The notes under the pieces were generated by a model. That model was given only the letters and a program-made list of their open reading frames with translations, was not told the origin of the DNA and did not search any database. From Alphaproteobacteria bacterium (GTDB taxonomy: Bacteria; Pseudomonadota; Alphaproteobacteria; UBA9219), in assembly GCA_028683655.1 (NCBI GenBank), contig JAQUHK010000004.1, positions 1-47,446 on the forward strand: a stretch of DNA of 47,446 bases, read 5' to 3'. Positions 7,552 through 15,307 of the stretch are shown piece after piece. The first letter of the stretch is position 1; each line of letters begins with the position of its first letter. The translations under genes and the position numbers were made by a program.

Positions 7552-8181
7552 ATGTCATTTGACGAAATCGTTTTCCCGTTGTCCTTGAGCGCAGGGACAA
7601 GCGGCGGGCCGTGCTTTGCCACTGAGGTGGTGACAATCGACGGCGGGTTTGAGCGGCGCAACCAGAAATGGGCGCAGCCGCGCAGGCGGTATAATGCGCA
7701 GGCGGGTGTTGTCACGATGCGCGAGGCGGCCTTGCTGACGGCGTTTTTTCAAGCGCGGGCGGGGCGGGCTCGCGGGTTCCGGTTGCGTGATGCAAGCGAT
7801 TGCACGAGTGCAGCCGATGGGCTTAGTGCGCCCGATTGGCGCGATCAGGAAATCGGCATAGGAGATGGTGTGACGACGCAGTTCCAGCTTGTCAAAACCT
7901 ATGGCAATGCTTCGGTGTCGTTTGCGCGAGAGATCAAGAAGCCCGTCGCCGGATCGGTGCGCGTCGGCGTGGATGATACGGAATACACAAGCGGGTGGAG
8001 CGTGGATGTCACAAGGGGGATCGTGTCCTTTGCGCAGGCTCCCGCAAGTGGCGTGGTCATCAAGGCGGGCTATCGGTTCGATGTGCCTGTGCGCTTTGAT
8101 ACCGATACGCTGGATTTGAGCTTTGTCGGACAAAGTCGCGCTCAAGGCAACGTTCCGCTGATCGAGGTGCGCACGCCATGA
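7552..8181 (+). CDS. Distal tail protein, DUF2460 family (GTA gp12-like)
   Basis: This is the distal tail ring protein that joins tail tube to baseplate hub. It has 209 residues. Family features are the N-terminal MSFDEIVFPLSLSAGTSGGPCFATEVV, the RNQKWAQPRRRYNAQ segment near residue 40, AFFQARAGRARGFRLRD near 65-80, and a C terminus with VRFDTDTLDLSF. I start at ATG 7552, after GGGAAGAA; the in-frame ATG at 7522 is in the repeat's right arm. It overlaps the next gene by ATGA at 8178-8181. Confidence 0.92.
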   Translation: MSFDEIVFPLSLSAGTSGGPCFATEVVTIDGGFERRNQKWAQPRRRYNAQAGVVTMREAALLTAFFQARAGRARGFRLRDASDCTSAADGLSAPDWRDQEIGIGDGVTTQFQLVKTYGNASVSFAREIKKPVAGSVRVGVDDTEYTSGWSVDVTRGIVSFAQAPASGVVIKAGYRFDVPVRFDTDTLDLSFVGQSRAQGNVPLIEVRTP

Positions 8182-9029
8182 AGACGATAGGAAGCGCTTT
8201 AGGCGCGCATTTGGCTGGCGAGCTGACGACGCTGGCGGAGCTTGTGGCGATCACGCGCAAGGATGGCGTGGTGGTTGCTTTTACGACGCATGATGCGGAT
8301 TTGCTCGTCGATGGCGTGAGCTATCGCGCTGATGGAAGCTATAGCGACGGGGAAAGCTTGGCGCAGAAAAGCGAGCTGAAAGCCGATGATTATGACGTGA
8401 CGGGCGTGCTGGACTCCGCGCTGATTGATGCGGGGGATGTCGAGGCTGGGCTTTACGATCATGCGCGGGTGGATGTGTATCTGTGCAACTGGGCCGATCC
8501 GCAGATGGGTAAGGTGCATTTGCGGCGCGGGTGGCTGGGCGAGATTGCGCAAAGCGGCGGGCAGTATAAGGCGAGCTTGCGCGGGATGCAGGATTTGCTG
8601 ACGCGCCCCATTGGGGCGACTTACACGCCCGCTTGTCGCCATGATTTTTGTGACGGCGCGTGCGGGATCGCTGCGGCCAGTGTGACGGTGAGCGGCTCTG
8701 TGAGCTTTGTGACGGACAGGCGCCGTTTCACGGACAACAGCCGAGAGGAAGGCGCGGGCATCTTCACCGATGGCATTTTGACATGGACGAGCGGCGCGAA
8801 TGCGGGCTTGGCTTTCGAGATTGCGGCGTGGGACAGCGCGGCCAAGGCGTTCAAGCTGTGGCTTCCCGCGCCGAAGGAAATCGCTGTCGGGGATAGCTTT
8901 ACGGCACGCGCAGGGTGCGACAAGCATTTTTCAACATGCCGGACGCGCTTCGGGAATGGTGCCAATTATGGCGGGTTTCCGTATCTGCCCGGTGTTGGGA
9001 AGTTGCTGGATTATCCAGAGGGGAATTGA
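8178..9029 (+). CDS. Baseplate hub protein, DUF2163 family (GTA gp13-like)
   Basis: A 283-residue protein of the DUF2163/BR0599 type, the hub of the GTA tail tip. It has ELTTLAELVAITRKDGVVVAFTTHD near the N terminus and GLYDHARVDVYLCNWADPQ mid-protein. The cysteine-bearing C-terminal region has ACRHDFCDGACGI (residues about 152-164), and CDKHFSTCRTRFGNGANYGGFPYLPG closes the domain; these cysteines are typical of the family and hub proteins of this type may bind an Fe-S cluster. It is coupled to the DUF2460 gene by overlap. It ends in TGA just before a heptamer element. Confidence 0.92.
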   Translation: MKTIGSALGAHLAGELTTLAELVAITRKDGVVVAFTTHDADLLVDGVSYRADGSYSDGESLAQKSELKADDYDVTGVLDSALIDAGDVEAGLYDHARVDVYLCNWADPQMGKVHLRRGWLGEIAQSGGQYKASLRGMQDLLTRPIGATYTPACRHDFCDGACGIAAASVTVSGSVSFVTDRRRFTDNSREEGAGIFTDGILTWTSGANAGLAFEIAAWDSAAKAFKLWLPAPKEIAVGDSFTARAGCDKHFSTCRTRFGNGANYGGFPYLPGVGKLLDYPEGN

Positions 9030-9034
9030 AGGGG

Positions 9035-9164
9035 AGCATTTGGCATTTGGCATTTGGCATTTAGGGGAGCGGGTAAAAACCAGTCACTCTCCCGCAAGGG
9101 GAGGATGCTTGATGAGGGAAAGGATGGCTCTTCCCCAAATGCTAAATGCCAAATGCCAAATGCT
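9035..9164. repeat. Heptamer inverted-repeat element, DUF2163-NlpC junction (copy 5)
   Basis: The left arm at 9035-9068 and right arm at 9131-9164 are nearly perfect reverse complements over 33-34 bp, differing at about two positions. It is the cleanest copy. The interior is about 60 bp and includes a remnant CTCTCCCGC-AAGGGGAG hairpin of core A. Confidence 0.93.
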
Positions 9165-9185
9165 TTTAAAAAGGGTGAACAATGA

Positions 9186-9611
9186 ATGACAGACAAAACA
9201 GAAACAATGATAGCCGCCGCGCGCGGGTGTTTGGGAACGCCGTTTCATCATCAGGGACGCGTGGCGGGCGTGGGGCTCGATTGCATCGGGCTTATCGTTC
9301 TGGCGATGCGGGCGGCTGGGTTGAGTGTCGAGGACCAAACGGACTACGCGCCGCGTCCCGATGGAGCCTCGCTGATCGCCGCACTGATCGCGCACGGGTG
9401 GAGGCCGACAGAGACGGGGGGGATCCATGGAGGTGATGTGCTTGTTTTTCGTTATGACCATCAGCCTCAGCATGTGGCGTTAGCCACCTCGCCCACCACG
9501 CTGATCCACAGCTTCGCCCCCGTGGGCAAGGTCGTGGAGACAGAGATTGGCGCGTATTGGATGAGAAGGTTGGTGGGGGTTTATCGGTTAGAAGGGAGCA
9601 TTTGGCATTAG
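9186..9611 (+). CDS. NlpC/P60 cell-wall peptidase (GTA gp14-like)
   Basis: A cysteine peptidase that opens peptidoglycan at the tail tip during DNA delivery. It has 141 residues. The catalytic Cys33 is in GLDCIGL and His96 in QHVALA, with His108 in LIHSF; the start is GCLGTPFHHQGR, typical of the GTA-type NlpC/P60. The last codons, AGC ATT TGG CAT TAG (coding S-I-W-H-stop), lie in the left arm of the next heptamer repeat, so the native C terminus was probably replaced. A GGGTGAAC stretch precedes the ATG; an ATG at 9182 is in another frame. Confidence 0.92.
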   Translation: MTDKTETMIAAARGCLGTPFHHQGRVAGVGLDCIGLIVLAMRAAGLSVEDQTDYAPRPDGASLIAALIAHGWRPTETGGIHGGDVLVFRYDHQPQHVALATSPTTLIHSFAPVGKVVETEIGAYWMRRLVGVYRLEGSIWH

Positions 9612-9808
9612 CCAAGAAAGCATTTGGCATATGGCATTTGGCATTTAGGGGGTCCCCCTCACCAAGAAAAACTAAGGCCTTGCTGGCGCAAGACCAAGTT
9701 TTTCTATCCTCTCCCGCGAGGGGAGAGGAAAATGGGAGGAGCTTGTGCGTTTTGTTGAGCAAAAACGTTCTTCCCTCCCCAAATGCTAAATGCGATATGC
9801 CAAATGCT
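9598..9808. repeat. Heptamer inverted-repeat element, NlpC-megatron junction (copy 6)
   Basis: The left arm (9598-9652) is doubled, with GCATTTGGCATTAGCC before a second run of units. The core is a diverged core A at 9652-9728 (ACTAAGGCCTTGC facing GCAAGACCAAG). An extra 45 bp follows, then the right arm at 9775-9808. The stop of the upstream gene lies in the left arm. Confidence 0.9.
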
Positions 9809-9825
9809 TATTAAAAGGAAACAAC

Positions 9826-12800
9826 ATGGCTTCAATCGTTTTTGCAAGTGTCGGCGCGTCGGTCGGCAACATGATTTTGCCCGGCCTTGGTGGGCGGCTT
9901 TTGGGAAGTTTTGCGCGGCAGGCGGGTAAGCTTGTCGATGCAGAGCTGGGCCTGACGACCTCCGCCAAGGATGGGGCGCGGCTTGAGAACTTCAAGGTTC
10001 AGGACTCGCGCTATGGCGTTACGTTGCCCGTGCTTTTTGGCTGTGTGCGCGTGGCGGGGAATGTGATCTGGGCTTCGGATTTGATCGAGACAGCGCATGA
10101 GACAAGCGTTAGTGGCGGCAAGGGCGGCGTGATGTCCAGCGCCCTTGGCGCGACGCGCACGACGTATACTTACAGTTTGCATTGCGCGGTCGCCATCGGG
10201 CTGGGCCCTGTTGGCGGGGTGCAACGTATCTGGGCCGATAGCAAGGTGATCTATGAAAACGGCGTGTGTGCTTCGGGCGTTGTCGGCTCGGCTTCGTTTC
10301 ATCTGGGCGAAGAGGCGCAAGCCGTCGATGCGTTTATGGAATCGTGCCTCGGCAGCGGGATGAGTCCGGCCTATCGCGGGGTGGCTTATGTCGTGCTGGA
10401 GTCGCTGCAACTCTCGAAGTTCGGGAACAGGCTGCCTAACCTGACGTTCGAGCTGTTGCCCGCGACGAGTACAGGGAGCCCGACGCTGACGGGGAGCCTT
10501 AATCCGGCTTTGTCGGTGCCCGTGGTGAGCAACAGGCAGGGCGGGATGGAGCCACTGGTTGCCGAAGGTGGTGATGTGGCGCGGCGCAAGGTTTATGTCG
10601 ACGGCTATCTGTTGTCGGGTGGGCTCGCGCAGTTTGTGGTGACGACTTATGACGTGACGAGCGAGACTCCCGTCGAGCTGCGCCGTGATGTGAGTGCGAC
10701 GTTTGTATGCGCAGGCGTTTATGAGCAGAGCTGGGTCGCAAGCCCTAGCGGGCGTTATGTGGTGATGGGGCTGCAAGACACAGGTGTGGGCTATCCTTAT
10801 CGCACGATGATCTATGACACCGTGACGCACAGTTTCGGCGCGGCGCAAAGCACGTCTATGACCGCGTTAGAGCTGCGCCAGATGGCGTGGCTGGATGCTT
10901 ATCGCGTGATCGTGACGGATCAGCGCAGCGGGGCGCGGGGCGTGCGCGTTTATCTGCGCTCTGGCTCCTCGCTGGTCGATCAGGGATTCTTTGATGTGTG
11001 GGGAAGCGGGACAGCGAGCACGCGCTTGCCGCTGGCTTACGCGCAGTTTCGCCCCTATGGCGACGGGCTGCTGACCTATGCGGGGGATGCGTCGCTGAAG
11101 TTCAGCAATTTGTATGCGCGGGTGATCGCGTGGAACGGCACGGGCCTGAGCGTTGGCGCAGCGGTGACGGTTTCGAGTGGATATAATCTTGGAACGGGAA
11201 GCTCGCCGCAGGTTCATTTGATCGAGACGGGGGAGGGTGAATGGACGCTGTGTTATATGACGGTGTCGGACATGCAGGTGTTGTCGTTTGTGCCAAGCGC
11301 AAGCGGCGTGACGATCACGCGCCCGTGGCAGAAGATCAAAAGCGCGAAGTTTGTTTTGTCCAACACGAATTATCCCGTCTTGTATGGGGATCGTCTGTGC
11401 GTTTTGCATCGCTCTTATACCGAGAGCCAGTATCGCCTCAGCGAAATTAAGCTGGAGGCGGGGGCGTTTACGCTTGTGACGGATGCGGCGGTGGTGGCGA
11501 ACAGCTCGCCGCCCGCCAGTAATTTCAGCGCCTATAGCGTGAGCGCAACGCGCCTTGCGGTGCTGGGCAATTCGGGATCGACCGCGACGCTGGCGCAGGC
11601 GGCTTTGGTCAAGCGGCGCAATACGGGCGACACGCTCGCGCGGATCGTGGCGGCGATTTTAGAGCGGGCAGGCTATGCGGACAGTGATTATGACGTGAGC
11701 GCGTTGGATGCGATTGAGGTTGATGGCTATGCGCTGTCTGACCAAACGACGGCGGCGCGGGCGATTGAGCCGTTGCAGAACTTTGCGCGGTTTGATTTGG
11801 TCGAGCAGGATGGGATGCTCCGCGCCGTTTTGCATGGGCAGGGCGACGAGGTCAGCGTGGCGGCAAGCGAGACGGGGGCGAGCCTTGCGCCGGAGAAAGG
11901 CGAGGATGGGCTTGTGCGGACTTCGCGGGCGCAGCAGCTGGATATGCCTTTGGAGGTGTGCGTCGATTATCTGGATGCCTCGCTGGATTACGAGACGGGC
12001 AGCCAGCGCGCGCGGCGTAGCGTGTCGGGCGGCGCACGAAGCGTGGAGAAGATCACGCTGCCACTGGTGTGCAGCGCGACGCGTGCGCGGCGCGTGGCGG
12101 AAAACCAGCTTTATGCCGCTTGGGTGCAGCGCGAGCGATACAGGCTTTATCTGTCGCTTGCCTTTGTGGGGCTTAATCCATCCGATGTGGTGGTTTATGA
12201 GGGCAAGAGGCTGCGCGTGCTGGCGGTGACGCGAAAGCGTGGGATCGTGCAGGTGGATGCTCTGTCCGCCGTGCCGTCTGATATGGTGAGCGAGGCGACG
12301 GCAGAAAGCACTTCGGCCTCAAGCGCAAGCGCGAACGTGGCGGTGAGCAGTGAGGCTTATTTGATGGACGTGCCTTTGCTGCGCGAGCAGGACGATCAGG
12401 CTGGGCTTTATGTTGCCGTGAGTGGCGCGGACGGTTGGCGCGGGGCAAGCCTGTGGCGGGCAGCGGACGGGGTGAGCTTCACGCGCCTGACAAGTTTTGC
12501 GCAAGCGGCGAGCGCAGGTGTGGCGACGACGGCCCTTGGTACGGCCTCGCCTTTTTATAAGGACAAGGCGCGAAGCGTGCGCGTGCAAATGCTGCGCGGC
12601 CAGCTTGCGAGCTGTACGGAGAGCGAGCTTTTGAACGGGGCGAATGTCGCGCTGTTGGGCGAGGAGCTGATCCAGTTTCAGGCCGCGACGTTGATCGAGG
12701 CGGGGCTTTATGAGCTGTCGGGCCTGTTGCGCGGGCGGCGCGGGACGGAAGACAAAACGGGATCGCATGTCGTGGGCGAGCGGTTTGTTTTACTTACCGC

Positions 12801-13269
12801 CACGGCGATGCAGTTTGTGCCGACACCGCTCAGCGATAGGGGCATGAGCTATCACTTCCGCGCGGTGAGTGACGGCGGCTCGCTTGATTTCGCGTTGGAC
12901 CGCACGCTGGCTTACGGGATGAAGACGCTGGAGCCTTATGCGCCTGTGCATATCAAGGGGGTGCGCAGCGCGGGGACGGGCAGCGATGTGATGCTGCGCT
13001 GGAAGCGGCGCGCGCGGATGAATGCCGCTTGGGTCGATTATATCGACGTGCCACTTGATGAGGCGCAGGAGCTTTATGACGTCGAGATCATGAACGGCGG
13101 CGCGGTCGTGCGCACGTTCAGTGATGTGGCGCAGGCGAGCGTTGTTTACACCGCCGCAATGCAAACGACGGATTGGGGCGCGAGTATTCCTTCGACCTAC
13201 ACGGTGCGCGTTTATCAAAAGAGCGCACGCTATGGGCGGGGGAAGAAGGGGGAAGGAAGTAGCATTTAG
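9826..13269 (+). CDS. Megatron / host-specificity tail-tip protein (GTA gp15-like), variant middle
   Basis: This 1147-residue protein would form the tail-tip fibre and cell-wall contact. The N terminus (GASVGNMILPGLGGRLLGSFARQ), YGVTLPVLFGCVRVAGNVIWASDL and TYTYSLHCAVAIGLGPV are characteristic of GTA gp15. The phage-tail domain with AAILERAGYADSDYDVSALD and LQNFARFDLVEQDGMLRAVLHG at about 620-680 is also typical, as is LYELSGLLRGRRGTE further on. Residues about 240-610 do not look like the TIM-barrel hydrolase of the model GTA. They are repeated beta strands with YDVTS and YDTVTHSFG motifs, as in a beta-propeller. Start is ATG 9826 after AAAAGGA. The gene ends S-I-stop on AGC ATT TAG of the next repeat. 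Confidence 0.88.
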   Translation: MASIVFASVGASVGNMILPGLGGRLLGSFARQAGKLVDAELGLTTSAKDGARLENFKVQDSRYGVTLPVLFGCVRVAGNVIWASDLIETAHETSVSGGKGGVMSSALGATRTTYTYSLHCAVAIGLGPVGGVQRIWADSKVIYENGVCASGVVGSASFHLGEEAQAVDAFMESCLGSGMSPAYRGVAYVVLESLQLSKFGNRLPNLTFELLPATSTGSPTLTGSLNPALSVPVVSNRQGGMEPLVAEGGDVARRKVYVDGYLLSGGLAQFVVTTYDVTSETPVELRRDVSATFVCAGVYEQSWVASPSGRYVVMGLQDTGVGYPYRTMIYDTVTHSFGAAQSTSMTALELRQMAWLDAYRVIVTDQRSGARGVRVYLRSGSSLVDQGFFDVWGSGTASTRLPLAYAQFRPYGDGLLTYAGDASLKFSNLYARVIAWNGTGLSVGAAVTVSSGYNLGTGSSPQVHLIETGEGEWTLCYMTVSDMQVLSFVPSASGVTITRPWQKIKSAKFVLSNTNYPVLYGDRLCVLHRSYTESQYRLSEIKLEAGAFTLVTDAAVVANSSPPASNFSAYSVSATRLAVLGNSGSTATLAQAALVKRRNTGDTLARIVAAILERAGYADSDYDVSALDAIEVDGYALSDQTTAARAIEPLQNFARFDLVEQDGMLRAVLHGQGDEVSVAASETGASLAPEKGEDGLVRTSRAQQLDMPLEVCVDYLDASLDYETGSQRARRSVSGGARSVEKITLPLVCSATRARRVAENQLYAAWVQRERYRLYLSLAFVGLNPSDVVVYEGKRLRVLAVTRKRGIVQVDALSAVPSDMVSEATAESTSASSASANVAVSSEAYLMDVPLLREQDDQAGLYVAVSGADGWRGASLWRAADGVSFTRLTSFAQAASAGVATTALGTASPFYKDKARSVRVQMLRGQLASCTESELLNGANVALLGEELIQFQAATLIEAGLYELSGLLRGRRGTEDKTGSHVVGERFVLLTATAMQFVPTPLSDRGMSYHFRAVSDGGSLDFALDRTLAYGMKTLEPYAPVHIKGVRSAGTGSDVMLRWKRRARMNAAWVDYIDVPLDEAQELYDVEIMNGGAVVRTFSDVAQASVVYTAAMQTTDWGASIPSTYTVRVYQKSARYGRGKKGEGSSI

Positions 13270-13522
13270 CATTTGGCATTTGGCATTTGGCATTTAGGGG
13301 GGTGGAGCTAAATCTGTGACTAAACTTTCAATGAAATACCCCACGGCGTCATTGCGAGGAGGCCTTGGCCGACGAAGCAATCCAGTCCCGTTGCTTGAAA
13401 CTTGGGGACTGGATCGCCGCGTCGCTGCGCTCCTTGCGATGACGGTATGAGGAGAAAATAAGCGTTTTGTTGAACCGAAACACTGTCCTTTCCCCAAATG
13501 CTAAATGCCATATGCCAAATGC
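13261..13522. repeat. Heptamer inverted-repeat element, megatron-DUF2793 junction (copy 7)
   Basis: The left arm at 13261-13302 has five units and the right arm is at 13490-13522. The interior holds a complete family B palindrome (13346-13444) instead of core A, so different repeats can occupy the same heptamer frame. Confidence 0.92.
13346..13444. repeat. Family B palindromic repeat nested in heptamer element
   Basis: It begins CGTCATTGCGAGGAGGCC and ends CTTGCGATGACG, with inner arms AGCAATCCAGTCC and GGGGACTGGATCGCC around a short loop. It is most like the copies at 19122-19218 and 34987-35083. Confidence 0.9.
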
Positions 13523-13542
13523 TTTTTAAACAAGGAGAACAC

Positions 13543-13887
13543 ATGACAATAAGTCCGAATCTATCTTTAGGGTATCTGGCCTCTTCGCAGGCGCAGAAGG
13601 AAGTGACTCATAACGAGGCGCTTAATGATCTTGATGCGCTGGTGCAGCTTTCGGTCGCAAGCCGCACACTGACAACGCCGCCCGCCACTCCGGCAGAGGG
13701 CGATAGCTATATCGTCGGCGCGGCGGCGACGGGCGCATGGGCGGGGCATGATCTCGCTGTGGCGGCTTACTATGGCAGCTGGGTGTTCAAAACGCCCAAG
13801 GCGGGTTGGCTCGCTTTCGTGCGCGGCGAGACGAAGTTTTACGTTTTCAACGGCTCAAGCTGGGCCGCTTTGGGAGGTTTTCTATGA
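13543..13887 (+). CDS. DUF2793 family GTA-associated protein
   Basis: A 114-residue protein of the DUF2793 type commonly found at the end of alphaproteobacterial GTA/prophage tail clusters. It shows LGYLASSQAQKEVTHNEALNDLDALVQLSV at residues 8-37, PPATPAEGDSYIVG and the aromatic C terminus with WLAFVRGETKFYVFNGSSW. These proteins are thought to be tail-fibre or adhesin-related; the molecular role is not established. I start at ATG 13543 after AAGGAG; the in-frame ATG at 13498 is in the repeat arm. The stop overlaps the next gene in ATGA. Confidence 0.85.
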   Translation: MTISPNLSLGYLASSQAQKEVTHNEALNDLDALVQLSVASRTLTTPPATPAEGDSYIVGAAATGAWAGHDLAVAAYYGSWVFKTPKAGWLAFVRGETKFYVFNGSSWAALGGFL

Positions 13888-14162
13888 AGCTTGAAGTGAA
13901 TGACGGGATCGTGCGCGGTTTGCCGCTTGCCATCCTCGTCACTTTTTTGGTGCAGGGCAGCACGCTGGTCTGGTGGGTGTCGGCCAAGGCGCGGGACGGT
14001 TATTTCCTTGAACAGCGCGTCACGACTCTTGAGCTGGCGCAGGGCAAGGCGAGTGATCTGCAAAGCCAGACGATGCAACGCCTCGCGCGTATCGAGGAAC
14101 GTCTTGTCGCGCAAGGCGGGGTGTTGGAGAGGATTGAGAGGAATGTAGGGGGAGGAAGATAG
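13884..14162 (+). CDS. Small membrane protein with coiled coil, possible spanin/holin accessory
   Basis: A 92-residue protein with one transmembrane segment (LPLAILVTFLVQGSTLVWWV, about residues 12-31) followed by a coiled coil (YFLEQRVTTLELAQGKASD through LARIEERLVAQGGVLERIERN). That layout, placed just before the lysozyme, fits an inner-membrane spanin-like or lysis accessory protein. No family is recognised. GGGAGG lies 7 bp before the ATG, which overlaps the DUF2793 stop. Its TAG stop is shared with the first base of the next heptamer repeat. Confidence 0.75.
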   Translation: MKLEVNDGIVRGLPLAILVTFLVQGSTLVWWVSAKARDGYFLEQRVTTLELAQGKASDLQSQTMQRLARIEERLVAQGGVLERIERNVGGGR

Positions 14163-14250
14163 CATTTGGCATTTGGCATATCGCATTTAGGGAAGAAGTG
14201 GATAAAAGCGATCTGCCTCCCTAAATGCAAAATGCCATATGCTATATGCT
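14161..14250. repeat. Heptamer inverted-repeat element, lysis-region junction (copy 8)
   Basis: Left arm 14161-14192, right arm 14217-14250, about 24-bp loop, no core. The AAGGAGG ribosome-binding site of the lysozyme starts 3 bp after the right arm. Confidence 0.9.
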
Positions 14251-14263
14251 TTAAGGAGGAACC

Positions 14264-14755
14264 ATGTTTGAAGAAATTGATACAAGCCTCGACCCAATCA
14301 TCGACCACTCCAAAGGCTGGCGGCGGATTGGTGAGCGTGGGCTTGCGCTGATTAAAGAGTTCGAGGGGCTGCGGCTTAAGGCTTACAAATGTCCGGCGGG
14401 CGTGTGGACGATTGGCTATGGCCATACGGGTGGCGTGCAGCCGGACTGGGTGATCACGCAAGAGGTGGCCGAGCGGTTCTTGCGCGAAGACCTTTTCCAT
14501 GCGGAGCGATCCGTCGGCGCCTATGCCTGCATCAAGCTGAATGACAACCAGTTCGCGGCTCTGGTGTCGTTTGCGTTCAATGTCGGCGTGAAGAATTTCG
14601 AGAGGTCGCAGCTTCTCATGCTGCTGAACCGTGGCTGGTACGATCAGGTGCCTGCCCAGCTGATGCGCTGGACCAAGGTGCATGGGGTGGAGATGCAAGG
14701 ACTTGTGCGGCGAAGGGCGGCTGAGGCGGGGTTGTGGGGAGATAGAAGCATTTAG
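14264..14755 (+). CDS. Lysozyme/endolysin, GH24 family
   Basis: A muramidase that degrades peptidoglycan to release particles. It has 163 residues, with the phage lysozyme catalytic triad in the E-8aa-C-5aa-T spacing seen in P1/P21-type endolysins: Glu34 in EFEGLRL, Cys43 in YKCPAG and Thr49 in WTIGYGHT. The domain continues with LNDNQFAALVSFAFNVG near residue 105. There is no signal peptide or SAR segment, so export depends on the holin. The preceding AAGGAGG is strong. The final S-I-stop is coded by the next repeat's AGC ATT TAG. Confidence 0.93.
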   Translation: MFEEIDTSLDPIIDHSKGWRRIGERGLALIKEFEGLRLKAYKCPAGVWTIGYGHTGGVQPDWVITQEVAERFLREDLFHAERSVGAYACIKLNDNQFAALVSFAFNVGVKNFERSQLLMLLNRGWYDQVPAQLMRWTKVHGVEMQGLVRRRAAEAGLWGDRSI

Positions 14756-14840
14756 CATTTTGCATTTGGCATATAGGGGAAGGTGTTGTGGAGAGGAAGG
14801 ACGGCTCCCTCCAAATGCTAAATGCCATATGCCAAATGCT
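14748..14840. repeat. Heptamer inverted-repeat element, lysozyme-holin junction (copy 9)
   Basis: The left arm at 14748-14779 supplies the lysozyme stop; the right arm is at 14806-14840. The loop is about 26 bp and holds no core. Confidence 0.9.
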
Positions 14841-14863
14841 TTTTTAACAGAAAGGAACAAACT

Positions 14864-15274
14864 ATGTGGCAAGCACTCATTACGCCTGTCTGTGCGTTGA
14901 TTGATAAGTTAATCCCCGATCAAGCGGCGCGGGAGGAGGCTAAACTCAAACTTATGCAAGCCGATGGCCAGCAGGCGTTGCAGGAGATACAGGCGCAGCT
15001 CTCGCCCATTCTGGCCGAAGCGCAGAGCGCGGATCCGTGGACCTCGCGCGCGCGGCCTTCGTTTATGTATGTGATTTATGTGCTGCTTTTGGCTTCGATC
15101 CCCATGGGGGTCGTGTATGCCATCAATCCCGCTTTGGCCGCACATATCACCGAGGGGTTCAAGGCGTGGCTCGCCGCCATTCCTGAGTCGATCATCAATC
15201 TCTTCGGGATGGGCTATTTGGGCTATACCGGCGCACGGAGCTTTGAAAAATGGCGCGGAGGTGTTAAGAAATAG
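14864..15274 (+). CDS. GTA-type three-transmembrane holin
   Basis: A 136-residue membrane protein of the family described as holin of 3TMs for gene-transfer release. The N-terminal half is helical and soluble (DQAAREEAKLKLMQADGQQALQEIQAQL), followed by RPSFMYVIYVLLLASIPMGVVYAI and a second hydrophobic stretch around IINLFGMGYLGYTGARSFEKW. Such holins make inner-membrane holes that let the lysozyme reach the wall. I start at ATG 14864 after AAAGGA; the in-frame ATG at 14822 lies in the repeat arm. It closes the GTA-like cluster. Confidence 0.85.
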   Translation: MWQALITPVCALIDKLIPDQAAREEAKLKLMQADGQQALQEIQAQLSPILAEAQSADPWTSRARPSFMYVIYVLLLASIPMGVVYAINPALAAHITEGFKAWLAAIPESIINLFGMGYLGYTGARSFEKWRGGVKK

Positions 15275-15307
15275 GCTCCTTCCCAGAATCGGGTCTTTGG
15301 TTGCTTT

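Noticed and set aside
9011-9814. Short frames coding HLAFGIWHLAF or NAKCQMPNA peptides
   Set aside because: These are translations of the repeat arms and recur wherever the repeat occurs; they are not proteins.
1964-14840. CRISPR array or telomere-like repeat
   Set aside because: The 7-bp units are arranged as inverted arms with varied loops at gene junctions, without direct repeats and unique spacers of fixed size.
1-15274. Active temperate prophage
   Set aside because: No integrase, repressor, replication or attachment site is seen; gene content and order match a GTA-type cluster.
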